Part shown: piece after piece, positions 6,862 to 15,088 of the stretch
How the letters are laid out: each line of letters begins with the position of its first letter
How positions within the stretch are numbered: position 1 is the first letter of the stretch
From: Lachnospiraceae bacterium
GTDB taxonomy: Bacteria; Bacillota; Clostridia; Lachnospirales; Lachnospiraceae
NCBI GenBank assembly: GCA_902363675.1
Contig: CABJAV010000002.1
Span: 187,583 to 251,582, forward strand
Direction: 5' to 3'
DNA: 64,000 bases
Made by a program: the position numbers and the translations under genes
Notes under the pieces: model-generated
Databases searched by the model: none
Told to the model about the DNA's origin: nothing
The model's input: only the letters and a program-made list of their open reading frames with translations

Positions 6862-7711
6862 CTTATCAGTACAGTTACAGAACGGAACTATTGATGCCAA
6901 TTTCGACAGCATTAAGGCGGCTTTGGCAGCAGAACTTGATACATATAAGAAAATGGTTTTTACCGAAGATTCCAAGAAAGATGCTAAGGATACAGTTGCA
7001 TACCTTAGAAAATTTAATAAGGCGTTGGATGACAAGCGCAAGGAAGTCAAGAAAGCATATATGGCACCATGTGATGCCTTCGAAGCGAAAGTTAATGAGC
7101 TGAAAAAGCAGGTGGATGAGCCTATCAAATTTATCAATGAACAGATTGAAGAATTTGAGTGTAAACGTGTTGAGGAAAAGAGAACACTGATCAAGGAAAT
7201 TTATACAGGTATTGCTGCCGAACATGCAGAAGCTGCCGAGTATTTGCCATTACAGAAGATTTACGATAAACATTGGGAAAATGCTACCACTACCAAGAAA
7301 GCTATAACAGAAACAATTACTGAGCGCATGACCCGCGTGGAGACAGATCTTACAACTATCCGTAGCATGGAATCCGAGTATGAGGATAAGGGTATTGAGC
7401 GATATAAAGCCACGTTAGAGCTGTCTGTTGCTATTGCAACAATGAATCAGTTCCAGAAACAGAAAGAAGAGATTCTGCGCAGAGAAAAAGAGCGCGAGGA
7501 AAGAATCAAAGCGGCGGAAGAAAAAGAAGAACCTTCCGGAAGTACTGTCCCGGTTATTCCTGCGGTTCCGACCAAAGAGCCAAAAGAAGAATCTGCAGCA
7601 TCCGCACCGGCTGGAAATACAGTACGGTATGAAGTTATTGCTGATTTATTCCAGATTGCACAGCTTGAATCTGCCATGCGCGAGTACGGCATTAAATTCC
7701 GGAGGGTATAA
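6848..7711 (+). CDS. DUF1351-family phage protein
   Basis: 287 residues. The N-terminal 200 residues match the DUF1351 layout, a long helical protein (AALAAELDTYKKMVFTEDSKK..AKDTVAYLRKFNKALDDKRKEVKKAY). A Pro/Glu-rich linker (about 225-255) and a small C-terminal domain (YEVIADLFQIAQLESAMREYGIKFRRV) follow. DUF1351 proteins usually lie directly before single-strand annealing genes, as here, so a part in recombination or replication is likely but not shown. Confidence 0.85.
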   Translation: MQKLNLSVQLQNGTIDANFDSIKAALAAELDTYKKMVFTEDSKKDAKDTVAYLRKFNKALDDKRKEVKKAYMAPCDAFEAKVNELKKQVDEPIKFINEQIEEFECKRVEEKRTLIKEIYTGIAAEHAEAAEYLPLQKIYDKHWENATTTKKAITETITERMTRVETDLTTIRSMESEYEDKGIERYKATLELSVAIATMNQFQKQKEEILRREKEREERIKAAEEKEEPSGSTVPVIPAVPTKEPKEESAASAPAGNTVRYEVIADLFQIAQLESAMREYGIKFRRV

Positions 7712-7713
7712 GA

Positions 7714-8379
7714 ATGGCAGAGATAGCAAAGAAAATGAATATTTACGAAGCTATTTCCCGATGCATGGAAGAAATCGGAGCAGTCGGAAAGGATGCAGTT
7801 AATAAGCAGCAAGGTTTTAAATACCGTGGGATTGATGCGGTGATGAATGCAATTAACCCTGCATTGACTAAAAACCATGTGTTTATTGTGCCGGAAGTGT
7901 TGGACCAGCAGAGACAGGAGAGAACTACAAGTAAAGGTTCGACGCTGATCTATTCAATCTGTCGGATCAAGTACACCTTTTATGCCGAGGACGGCTCCTC
8001 CATCGAAGCGGTGACAGTTGGCGAGGGAATGGATTCCGGAGACAAGGCAACCAATAAGGCAATGGCTATTGCATTTAAGTATGCGTGCTTTCAAGTATTT
8101 TGTATTCCAACAGAAGAAATGAAGGACCCGGACGAAGAAACGCAGGACCCGGCGAAACCACAGTTCAATCCGGCAACACCGGAACAGTTGAGAAAACTGA
8201 ATGAATTTATTATGGCATACGCCGGAATGTGCAAAAACACTAAAGAATCAGATGTTACCGATATGTTAAAGAAAAAATACCAATATAACGGTACAAGTGA
8301 TATTTCTACTGAGCTGGCAGACAAGCTCATCCAGCAGGTAGAGTTTTGGTACCAGAAAAAGAAAGAAGCCGATGCCTAA
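7714..8379 (+). CDS. erf: ERF-family single-strand annealing recombinase
   Basis: 221 residues. It matches the Essential Recombination Function family: GFKYRGIDAVMNAINPALTKNHVFIVPEV near residues 30-60 and GEGMDSGDKATNKAMAIAFKYACFQVFCIPTEE at 108-140, then an acidic linker and a C-terminal helical part. ERF proteins anneal complementary single strands in phage recombination and genome circularisation. GGAGGG lies upstream. The next gene starts in the last base of its stop codon. Confidence 0.9.
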   Translation: MAEIAKKMNIYEAISRCMEEIGAVGKDAVNKQQGFKYRGIDAVMNAINPALTKNHVFIVPEVLDQQRQERTTSKGSTLIYSICRIKYTFYAEDGSSIEAVTVGEGMDSGDKATNKAMAIAFKYACFQVFCIPTEEMKDPDEETQDPAKPQFNPATPEQLRKLNEFIMAYAGMCKNTKESDVTDMLKKKYQYNGTSDISTELADKLIQQVEFWYQKKKEADA

Positions 8380-8912
8380 TGGAAACTACAGGTAAGCTTA
8401 CCGGAGCCAGCCGGACATTTGACGGAAATAGCATCATCCTCACTTTCGAGGTTGATGCTTCAGCATCCGGACAGATTGAAAGCATGAAAAAAGATGATCT
8501 GCTTCGGATAAAGGCGGTTAAGTACCGTCAGAAGCGGAGCCTTGATGCTAATGCTTATGCATGGGTGCTTATGACCAAGATTGCCAATCATCCGGATATC
8601 GCATCGAGCAAAGAAGAGGTGTATGAGCAGATGCTGCAGAAATACGGAACCTTTTATGAGGACGAGGGCGGATATATCACTATTACAGTTAAAAAGACAG
8701 TAGACATGGCAAAGGTGTCTGGCCATTGGAAACATATTAAAGATAACGGCAATTTTGCATCCTATCTGATGATTAAGGGATCGAGCGAATACAACACCGC
8801 AGAAATGAGCCGCTTTATTGACCGCATCGTTGAAGAGGCACAGGAGCTTGGAATTGAGACAGCTACACCGGATGAATTGGAACGCATGAAGCAGGAATGG
8901 GGTGCGGCATGA
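8379..8912 (+). CDS. NinB-like phage recombination protein (tentative)
   Basis: 177 residues from the ATG overlapping the ERF stop (TAATG). The block KRSLDANAYAWVLMTKIA (about residues 47-64) is shared by NinB/Orf-like recombination mediators and by unnamed Firmicute phage proteins in this position. The rest is alpha/beta and acidic at the end. Placed between an annealing protein and nucleases, it probably assists recombination. The family assignment is moderate. Confidence 0.6.
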   Translation: METTGKLTGASRTFDGNSIILTFEVDASASGQIESMKKDDLLRIKAVKYRQKRSLDANAYAWVLMTKIANHPDIASSKEEVYEQMLQKYGTFYEDEGGYITITVKKTVDMAKVSGHWKHIKDNGNFASYLMIKGSSEYNTAEMSRFIDRIVEEAQELGIETATPDELERMKQEWGAA

Positions 8913-9196
8913 AAAGGCTCTGGAGCGTATTTACGGATGATATGGACCACTGCTATTTTACTGGAACAGCTCCGGTGGAGAGGCACCATATCTGGTGCGG
9001 TTCCAACCGGAAGAATAGCGAGAAGTATGGTTTTGTGATCCCGCTCCGGCCGGATCTACATCCGAATGGAGCGCAGGCAGGAAAGAATGCTGCGGAAATA
9101 GATCTGAAGCTTAAGCAGATGGCGCAAAAATATTTCGAAGAACATTATGGGACTAGAGAGGACTTTCGGAAAATCTTCGGAAAGTCGGTATTGTGA
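8909..9196 (+). CDS. HNH-like putative nuclease (Ref/DUF968-type)
   Basis: 95 residues from the ATGA overlapping the previous stop. CYFTG...VERHHIWCGSNRKNSEKYGFVIPL...HPNG has the spacing of the compact HNH-type fold in Ref and DUF968 phage proteins: a first Cys, the HH pair, SEKYG, then a distal His. It lies among recombination genes and is probably a recombination-associated endonuclease. Confidence 0.65.
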   Translation: MKRLWSVFTDDMDHCYFTGTAPVERHHIWCGSNRKNSEKYGFVIPLRPDLHPNGAQAGKNAAEIDLKLKQMAQKYFEEHYGTREDFRKIFGKSVL

Positions 9197-9205
9197 GGTG
9201 ATCGA

Positions 9206-9520
9206 GTGATACAGATTGAAAATATCCCCTACGGGCATGAGAACGCGGTACAGCGTCCGGCGAACCCTATAGAGGACAGAGTGTTGAGAGCGCACATTGA
9301 AAAGGCAAATCGGAATAACGACTGCATTATCAATGTGGGGAATGGCTATTATAGACCAGTTCCGGGCAATCTCACAGACGAAGCAGAGCTTAAAGAATAT
9401 CTTGCAAAAGAGTTATCCAGAGCAAGAAAAATACAGGCAAAACGGCTGGCAATGCGCCAGACATTCGAAAGGTGGCGAGAAGTTGGAATACTTACTGATA
9501 ATACCCGGGAGACTGGATAA
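9206..9520 (+). CDS. Conserved-type phage protein of unknown function
   Basis: 104 residues from GTG 9206, preceded by GAGGTG. The C-terminal half is basic and helical (AKELSRARKIQAKRLAMRQTFERW). Overlaps the following RusA-like gene by 38 bp. No family recognised. Confidence 0.6.
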   Translation: MIQIENIPYGHENAVQRPANPIEDRVLRAHIEKANRNNDCIINVGNGYYRPVPGNLTDEAELKEYLAKELSRARKIQAKRLAMRQTFERWREVGILTDNTRETG

Positions 9521-9857
9521 TCTGAACGATTACATATCGGCTGAACGTGCGAATCGTTACAAAGGCGCACAGATGAAATCCAGGAGCGAAGCGGTTGTGA
9601 TCAATGCCATCCGGCAATGCCTGAAGCGTGTGAAAATCGATAAGCCGGTGTACATGGAGTATCGGTGGTATGAGAAGAACAAAAAGCGCGATTTAGACAA
9701 TATATCGTCCTATGGGCGCAAGGTAATACAAGATTCTCTGGTATATGCTCATGTGCTGAAAAATGACGGTTGGAAAGAGATAACCGGATTCTCTGATGAG
9801 TTTTATGTAGATGCTGCCAATCCCCGAATAGAGGTATTGATCCGGGAGGTGGAGTAG
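9483..9857 (+). CDS. rusA: RusA-family Holliday junction resolvase
   Basis: 124 residues if the TTG at 9483 is used, which follows AGGTGG and gives a normal RusA length; the frame is open further upstream without a better start. The RusA signature is KKRDLDNISSYGRKVIQDSLV (about residues 61-81), with the metal-binding Asp pair, followed by DGWKEITGFSDEF. It should cut Holliday junctions or branched DNA before packaging. The start of the next gene follows directly. Confidence 0.85.
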   Translation: MEYLLIIPGRLDNLNDYISAERANRYKGAQMKSRSEAVVINAIRQCLKRVKIDKPVYMEYRWYEKNKKRDLDNISSYGRKVIQDSLVYAHVLKNDGWKEITGFSDEFYVDAANPRIEVLIREVE

Positions 9858-10583
9858 TTGGATGGAAGTTACATCAAATTGAGCCGCGGACTTCTGGATT
9901 GGGAATGGTATTCGGATATTAATACAACACGGGCATTCATCCACATGTTGTTAAAAGCTAATTGGAAGGATGGAAATTTTAAAGGAATGGTTGTTCCTAG
10001 AGGCTCTTTTGTTTCTTCCATCGGAAAGCTTGCAAGTGAAACAGGACTTACAGAAAGGGAAATTCGCACCGCAATTTCACATTTGAAAATGACAGGCGAA
10101 GTGACAAGCAAAACGACAAACAAATTCACAGTATTTTCAGTGGTTAAGTACGATTTGTACCAAGCAAACGACAAGCAAAGCGTCAGTCAAGAGCCAAGCA
10201 AGCGACATTCTAACGACATTCAAACGACAACAATAGAAGAAAAGAAAGAAGGGAAGAAAGGAAATAAAGAAAAAAATACCAAAAAAGATTTCTTCCCAGA
10301 GGATGAAAAACTGAATCAGGCATTTGCTGATTTTACCGATATGCGAAAGCAGATTAAAGCCCCGATGACAGATCGTGCTGTTGGAATGGCTATCAAGAAA
10401 CTGACGGAGCTGTCCGGCGGTAATTCAGACACGGCAGTTAAGATTCTAGAGCAGTCAATCATGAACAGTTGGAAAGGCTTATTCCCCCTTAAGGACAATA
10501 AGGCATCCACACAGAATAAATTCAACTTTACTCCAAGAGAGCAGGACTTTGAAGCCTTGGAGCGAAAGTTACTTGGCGGTTGA
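9858..10583 (+). CDS. DnaD-like replication initiation/replisome organizer protein
   Basis: 241 residues starting at TTG 9858 behind GGGAGGTGG. The N-terminus (YIKLSRGLLDWEWYSD....RAFIHMLLKANWKDGNFKGMVVPRGSF) with a winged helix (GLTEREIRTAISHL) is that of phage replisome organizers. A long Lys/Thr-rich linker (about 95-145) and a small C-terminal domain resembling DnaD (DRAVGMAIKKLTELSGG) follow. Probably binds the phage origin and loads the host helicase. No separate helicase loader was seen. Confidence 0.8.
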   Translation: MDGSYIKLSRGLLDWEWYSDINTTRAFIHMLLKANWKDGNFKGMVVPRGSFVSSIGKLASETGLTEREIRTAISHLKMTGEVTSKTTNKFTVFSVVKYDLYQANDKQSVSQEPSKRHSNDIQTTTIEEKKEGKKGNKEKNTKKDFFPEDEKLNQAFADFTDMRKQIKAPMTDRAVGMAIKKLTELSGGNSDTAVKILEQSIMNSWKGLFPLKDNKASTQNKFNFTPREQDFEALERKLLGG

Positions 10584-10665
10584 AACACCAGCCGGAAGGC
10601 GAAAGAAACAGCAAGTCGAAAATCGAGATAGTTATCACAAGCCATGATTTTTACCTTGCAAAACA

Positions 10666-10697
10666 GGGGCAGAAATGCCCCGTCTACCCAAAGGGGC
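10666..10697 (+). promoter_or_regulatory. Possible RNA switch over a ribosome binding site
   Basis: GGGGCA-GAAA-TGCCCC (10666-10681) is a perfect 6-bp hairpin with a GNRA tetraloop. GCCCC (10677-10681) can instead pair with GGGGC (10693-10697), which contains the AAGGGG ribosome binding site of the gene starting at 10704. The two structures exclude each other. Confidence 0.4.
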
Positions 10698-10703
10698 GAT
10701 GAA

Positions 10704-10967
10704 TTGAGACACAGAACGAATACGCAGAAGCGTCTTGAGAGAATAAATGCAGAAATATCGGAATCGATTCGAGCGTATGACGATTCCAAGACAGAAAACA
10801 GAGATCCGAAGGCCTATAGCAGATTTAAGGCAAACAGCACCTATTATGGCAGTGGGCGAACTTGCAGCTATGGAGAGAAAACGAAAATATGTGATCCAAG
10901 TTGCAGATTCTGGTACACATGCGTTAAGGGACATCAGATCAGAGAGGAGAACAAATGCACAGAGTAA
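10704..10967 (+). CDS. Cysteine-containing phage protein of unknown function
   Basis: 87 residues from TTG 10704, with AAGGGG eight bases upstream. Begins basic and helical (TQKRLERINAEI), then has four Cys in the second half (CSYGEKTKICDPSCRFWYTC), possibly a metal site. Overlaps the next gene by 13 bp. No family recognised. Confidence 0.55.
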   Translation: MRHRTNTQKRLERINAEISESIRAYDDSKTENRDPKAYSRFKANSTYYGSGRTCSYGEKTKICDPSCRFWYTCVKGHQIREENKCTE

Positions 10968-11545
10968 CACAGAGGGAGTGTGTAATACATACAAGCGTAT
11001 ACCGGCAGGAAGTTAACAAGGCGAAGCTTGGAAATAATATAGCAAATCACATGGGATTTATATTTGCACTGGCACTGTACGACAAATTCGGGCTGACATT
11101 TAAGCAGATCACGAACTATTACACCAAAACAGTAAATAAGCGCGTTGCCTGGCAGGATGATGATAACGACGATGTTACGAGCGAAAGCATGATGGAGTAT
11201 TGCCTAAAACGGAAAATTGATGTGATCGGCTGGGTGAAGTCGATACCGATGTCACAGAAGCTGTACATGGCAGATATCCAGAAAGGACGAGCAGTGCTTG
11301 GAGCAGACCGCAATATCGAAAGCGCACTGGCATCCACAATGTACCTGACAATTCCCACACTGAAAGAATCGTACCGGTTCTCGAATGCCAAGATCGAGGA
11401 ATTTATGAAGTGGGTTGCCTATTACATTGATTCCTATTGGAGAAAACAGCCGAAGAGCAAAGAACACTATCTGTCCGATGCGATTATCCGGCAGACATTT
11501 ATCGAGGATGAACATTGGGACATTGTTACAGGAGAGGCGGTGTGA
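10955..11545 (+). CDS. Phage protein of unknown function
   Basis: 196 residues with GAGAGGAG upstream. Mainly helical. No catalytic signature seen; the middle part (MMEYCLKRKIDVIGWVKSIPM) is not diagnostic. It lies between replication genes and small accessory genes. Confidence 0.65.
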   Translation: MHRVTQRECVIHTSVYRQEVNKAKLGNNIANHMGFIFALALYDKFGLTFKQITNYYTKTVNKRVAWQDDDNDDVTSESMMEYCLKRKIDVIGWVKSIPMSQKLYMADIQKGRAVLGADRNIESALASTMYLTIPTLKESYRFSNAKIEEFMKWVAYYIDSYWRKQPKSKEHYLSDAIIRQTFIEDEHWDIVTGEAV

Positions 11546-11548
11546 TAG

Positions 11549-12115
11549 ATGCTTGAGTATATGAGAAATGCGGCGTGTGAACACATGACATTAGATGAAC
11601 AGATTTCCTTTTGCGAGGAAAAGTCCAAAAACATCAAACTTAAGACAGAACCACAGACGTTTGTAAACATTAAGAACAGCCTTGAAAAGCTGAAAAATCC
11701 TTGGATTCCGGTAAGTGAAAGATTGCCGGAATGCTGCGGATATCCCGTTTTGCTTACAGTTGAAAATAAGTTTAATCAAAGATTTGTGTGCAAAGCGTTC
11801 ACGAATTACATGAAAGAGGGCAAGCCATTATTTTATACAAACGAAAAGGAATACTGCAAGGAATTGGCTTCGAGCAAATTAAGTAATGCTTGGAAACCGA
11901 TAGCTTGGATGCCATTACCAGAGCCGTACAGTGCAGATTCGGAAAAGCCACAGACCAATGCAGACCGGATTAGAAGCATGACGGATGAGGAGCTGGCAGT
12001 CAATATGATGTGTCCGAATGAAAATGGGTTAGCAGAAATTGACTGCGACAAAAATGATAATTGTAATTGCTACGAGTGCTTATTAAAGTGGCTTCGGGCA
12101 GAAAGTGAGGAATAG
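11549..12115 (+). CDS. DUF551-domain protein
   Basis: 188 residues. The central WIPVSERLPE (about residues 51-60) and closing AWMPLPEPY (about 120-128) are the hallmarks of DUF551, a small beta domain frequent in phage early regions. The C-terminal tail has clustered Cys (CDKNDNCNCYEC), probably metal-binding. The N-terminal 45 residues are helical. Function of the family is unknown. Confidence 0.75.
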   Translation: MLEYMRNAACEHMTLDEQISFCEEKSKNIKLKTEPQTFVNIKNSLEKLKNPWIPVSERLPECCGYPVLLTVENKFNQRFVCKAFTNYMKEGKPLFYTNEKEYCKELASSKLSNAWKPIAWMPLPEPYSADSEKPQTNADRIRSMTDEELAVNMMCPNENGLAEIDCDKNDNCNCYECLLKWLRAESEE

Positions 12116-12116
12116 C

Positions 12117-12329
12117 ATGAGTGAAGAACTTAAACCATGCCCGTTCTGTGGCGGACAAGCAAGTTTGAATTACGAACGCATACCTGGAGAAAATAAAGGG
12201 TTTTGGGCGCAAGTTATCTGCAATGGTTGTTACGGAAGAAGCGGTGGTACATGGGCGGGGTCCTATAGTGCCGCAGAGAGAATAGAGGCTAAAGCATGGA
12301 ACAGGAGGGTGAACGATGAGACTGATTGA
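12117..12329 (+). CDS. Lar-family restriction alleviation protein
   Basis: 70 residues from ATG 12117. LKPCPFCGG at the start, CNGCYGRSGGTW in the middle and EAKAWNRR at the end are the Lar family pattern: a zinc-ribbon protein first known from Rac prophage Lar, which eases host type I restriction. Together with three methyltransferases downstream it suggests investment in avoiding restriction. Confidence 0.85.
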   Translation: MSEELKPCPFCGGQASLNYERIPGENKGFWAQVICNGCYGRSGGTWAGSYSAAERIEAKAWNRRVNDETD

Positions 12330-12603
12330 TGCTGATAAATTGTTAGAAGAAACAAGAAGAGATAGAGATTATGCAGAAAAAAATGGGTTTATGGATATGT
12401 ATCATGAAAGACAAGCACTGATAGACAGGATAGAAGCGCAGCCGACCGCCTATGACCCGGACAAGGTTGTGGAAAAGCTGGAAGATAGAAAGCGCCTCAT
12501 TGTGGAAACATTTAAAATTTCAGAATCAGATATAGATAGAGGAAGAATTTACGGAATGGACAAAGCAATCGAGATTGTGAAAGGCGGTGGAGTGAATGGC
12601 TAA
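12316..12603 (+). CDS. Small phage protein with MRLIDADKLLE start
   Basis: 95 residues, GGAGGGTG upstream. The N-terminus MRLIDADKLL and the phrase PTAYDPDKVVEKLE recur in many Clostridia prophages, but I know of no function. Strongly charged and helical. Overlaps both neighbours slightly. Confidence 0.65.
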   Translation: MRLIDADKLLEETRRDRDYAEKNGFMDMYHERQALIDRIEAQPTAYDPDKVVEKLEDRKRLIVETFKISESDIDRGRIYGMDKAIEIVKGGGVNG

Positions 12604-12790
12604 GTGGAATGCAAGCGTGGGTTTGCAACTTTCGATTGATTATGATGACATCGAAGCTGATACACAGGAAGAAGCAGAACAGATTGCAAAAGACAGAGCA
12701 TTGGAAGATATCGACTGGAACAACTGTGAATGTGATACTGACAATCCGATTGTGTATTGTTGCTACAAGGAGGGAACAGAAGATGAGTAG
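12596..12790 (+). CDS. Small acidic phage protein
   Basis: 64 residues, very acidic (many Asp/Glu), with three Cys near the C-terminus. The pattern of a short beta strand followed by EADTQEEAEQIAKDRAL resembles small DpnD/PcfM-like C-terminal domains, but the match is loose. Overlaps the next gene by 8 bp. Confidence 0.55.
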   Translation: MAKWNASVGLQLSIDYDDIEADTQEEAEQIAKDRALEDIDWNNCECDTDNPIVYCCYKEGTEDE

Positions 12791-13478
12791 AGTGTTACCA
12801 ATTTTATTCAACATGGAAATGGTTCGGGCAATTCTGGATGGGAGAAAGAGTTGTACCAGAAGAATTGTGAAACCGCAACAGTTCATAGGGATGTTGCTAG
12901 ATAAATGCAAAAATGGAGCACCTGAAAAATTCTTGAAAGAAAAGAAACTCATGTTCAAACCATACTGCGATATGACAGATATAGAACTGATAAATACTGC
13001 ATACAAAGCTCCATATCAGCCGGGCGATATTCTCTATGTCCGCGAAACATGGCATAAGTACATCAAGCGAGTAGGCGAAGGCGAAAGCTGCCATCTGGCA
13101 GAATTTTACGGATACAAAGCAAGTATTGCTAACTCGGAAGATGCGGATGAGCCGTGGAAACCATCCATCCACATGCCAAAAGAAGCAGCGCGTATCTGGC
13201 TTAAGGTTACGGATGTGAGAGTGGAACGGTTACAGGATATAACACCAAAGGGGGCAGAAAGCGAAGGTGTTGGAAACCTTTTCTATGATGATATCGGATA
13301 CGGTGAAAAAAATTATGGAACAGAAGTAGACCCAGAGTACGGGATTGCAAAGGAGCAATTTGCTTGGCTGTGGGAATCAACCATCAAGAAATCCGACCTT
13401 GACCGCTACGGATGGGATGCAAACCCTTATGTGTGGGTTATCGAGTTTGAGCGGTGCGAGAAACCGGAAGGAGTGTGA
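12783..13478 (+). CDS. ASCH-like RNA-binding-fold phage protein
   Basis: 231 residues from ATG 12783 inside the end of the previous gene; the longer upstream frame has no start signal. PILFNMEMVRAILDGRKSCTRRIVKP and YQPGDILYVRETW mark a phage protein with an ASCH/PUA-like domain: the K/R-xxTRR and PGD-xxYVRE elements are typical. HMPKEAARIWLKVTDVRVERLQDI completes it. ASCH domains bind RNA or modified nucleotides; the precise role is unknown. Confidence 0.75.
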   Translation: MSRVLPILFNMEMVRAILDGRKSCTRRIVKPQQFIGMLLDKCKNGAPEKFLKEKKLMFKPYCDMTDIELINTAYKAPYQPGDILYVRETWHKYIKRVGEGESCHLAEFYGYKASIANSEDADEPWKPSIHMPKEAARIWLKVTDVRVERLQDITPKGAESEGVGNLFYDDIGYGEKNYGTEVDPEYGIAKEQFAWLWESTIKKSDLDRYGWDANPYVWVIEFERCEKPEGV

Positions 13479-13481
13479 GGT

Positions 13482-13739
13482 ATGGCTAAAGCGATTTTTA
13501 TTATGGATATGCCGGAGTGTTGCGCAGATTGCCAGCTGGCCGACGATGATCCAAGTGGATTATATTGCATGATTGCGGATGATTATTATGATGGATCAGA
13601 CAGCTCCGAGGATAGAGCGAGTTTTTGCCCGCTTCGGAAATTGCCAGAGTATAGGCGCACGATCGGTAAAGAAAGTGAGCAGAATAGGATACTGACGAAT
13701 ACAGGCTGGAATGCATGCCTGGATAAAATTTTAAAATAA
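13482..13739 (+). CDS. Small cysteine-rich phage protein
   Basis: 85 residues, AAGGAG upstream. PECCADCQLA...YCMIAD......FCPLRKLPEYRR has the Cys spacing of a small zinc-binding protein common in Clostridia phages. Function unknown. Confidence 0.65.
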   Translation: MAKAIFIMDMPECCADCQLADDDPSGLYCMIADDYYDGSDSSEDRASFCPLRKLPEYRRTIGKESEQNRILTNTGWNACLDKILK

Positions 13740-13758
13740 ATCGAAAGGAGTAAGAGGT

Positions 13759-13818
13759 TTGCTGGCCAGCGTAAAAGAGCTCTTTACTCCAAAAACAAAT
13801 GGAATCAGTACAAGATAG
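13759..13818 (+). CDS. Possible 19-residue leader peptide
   Basis: TTG at 13759 lies eight bases after AAAGGAG; it reads MLASVKELFTPKTNGISTR and stops at 13818, past the start of the next gene (13799). The main gene has no good ribosome binding site of its own, so its translation may be coupled to this leader. Short and unproven. Confidence 0.3.
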   Translation: MLASVKELFTPKTNGISTR

Positions 13819-15019
13819 GATGAAGCGACTTGGAGCTTATGAGAAGATTGCTTCATTCATGCAAAAAGAAAAGCAGGATTACAGTTTTAAAAGAAAATAT
13901 GCACAGATCAGAGCGGAAGAGTTCAGATCAGAATGTGATCGTAGAGGACTTAACTGCCATGTGTCTGTAGGTGGTCTGGACAGCATCATATTGTATATGT
14001 TCCTTCATGAAGTGTGTCATATCGATGTACCAGGTGTATCAGCATCTACACTCGAGGATGCAAGCATTCAAAGAGTACATAAGGCAATAGGAATTATAAA
14101 TGTGCCACCGCTCATGCGGGATGATGGCACCAGATGGACGAAACCGAAGGTTATACGAGAATTTGGATTTCCAGTCATATCTAAGGAAATTGCAGGAAAA
14201 ATTGAGTTGCTGCAGAATCCAACCGAGAAGAATAAGACAGTCAGACACGCGATTATAACGGGAGAGACCGGGGAATATGGTGGCTGGCAGAAGAATTCGA
14301 AGATGCAGCTTAATCAGCGGTGGTTAAAATTGTTCGGTGGGTACGAAAATGAAGCCGAAGGATGCGACTTTGGGAAACCGGATTTCTCGGTATCAGCGAA
14401 ATGTTGCTATTACCTTAAGGAAAAGAATTGTGATGACTGGGGCAAGGAACATAATAGCGTCCCTTATCTTGGATTGATGGCATCCGAGGGCGGCAGACGT
14501 GCCAAGAGCCTACGGATGAATGGTTGTAACTACTTCGGGGCATCCACAATCAGATCAGCACCGTTTGCAATATTCCACCGGCAGGATATTCTTACGCTTG
14601 CCTTGGAGATGGATGATCTCTGGAAGAACGGATTAAAGGAAGAGTATCGTGATGCCGGACTTGAAACAGGACGAATAACAGAAGGCTTCCAGATGCCGGA
14701 GTCTTTGATACCAGAGATTTACGGCACAATCGAGAGAAAGCCGGACGGAACGTTGTATACGACAAAGGCACAGCGTACCGGATGCAGTATGTGTGGCTTT
14801 GGAATTCACATGGAGAAACGACCGCATAGATTTGATTTACTGTATGAGAGCAATCCGAAAGAGTGGGATTATCTGATGTTCCATATGTGTAAAGACAGAG
14901 ATGGGAACGACTATGGATGGGCGAAAGTGCTTGATTATATTGGTGTCGGCTGGGATCCATCAACAATCGGAGATAACTGCAAAGGGCAGATATCATTGCC
15001 ATTAGATCAGATGGTTTAA
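13799..15019 (+). CDS. PAPS-reductase-like PP-loop ATP pyrophosphatase
   Basis: 406 residues. SVGGLDSIILYMFLHEV (about residues 56-72) is a PP-loop of the SGGxDS type, with Val in place of the second residue, as in phage PAPS-reductase-like proteins. TGCSMCGFGIHMEKRPHRFDLL near 325-346 is a C-terminal Cys motif usual in this family. It binds ATP and probably adenylates a substrate. The methyltransferase genes follow, so a role in DNA or nucleotide modification is possible but only inferred. A stop just upstream in frame makes ATG 13799 the only early start. Confidence 0.75.
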   Translation: MESVQDRMKRLGAYEKIASFMQKEKQDYSFKRKYAQIRAEEFRSECDRRGLNCHVSVGGLDSIILYMFLHEVCHIDVPGVSASTLEDASIQRVHKAIGIINVPPLMRDDGTRWTKPKVIREFGFPVISKEIAGKIELLQNPTEKNKTVRHAIITGETGEYGGWQKNSKMQLNQRWLKLFGGYENEAEGCDFGKPDFSVSAKCCYYLKEKNCDDWGKEHNSVPYLGLMASEGGRRAKSLRMNGCNYFGASTIRSAPFAIFHRQDILTLALEMDDLWKNGLKEEYRDAGLETGRITEGFQMPESLIPEIYGTIERKPDGTLYTTKAQRTGCSMCGFGIHMEKRPHRFDLLYESNPKEWDYLMFHMCKDRDGNDYGWAKVLDYIGVGWDPSTIGDNCKGQISLPLDQMV

Positions 15020-15088
15020 AAACAATGATTTGATGAATTTGTTGCATAAAACATAACATAAATAAATTTAAAGTGCGTTATTGTAGAT

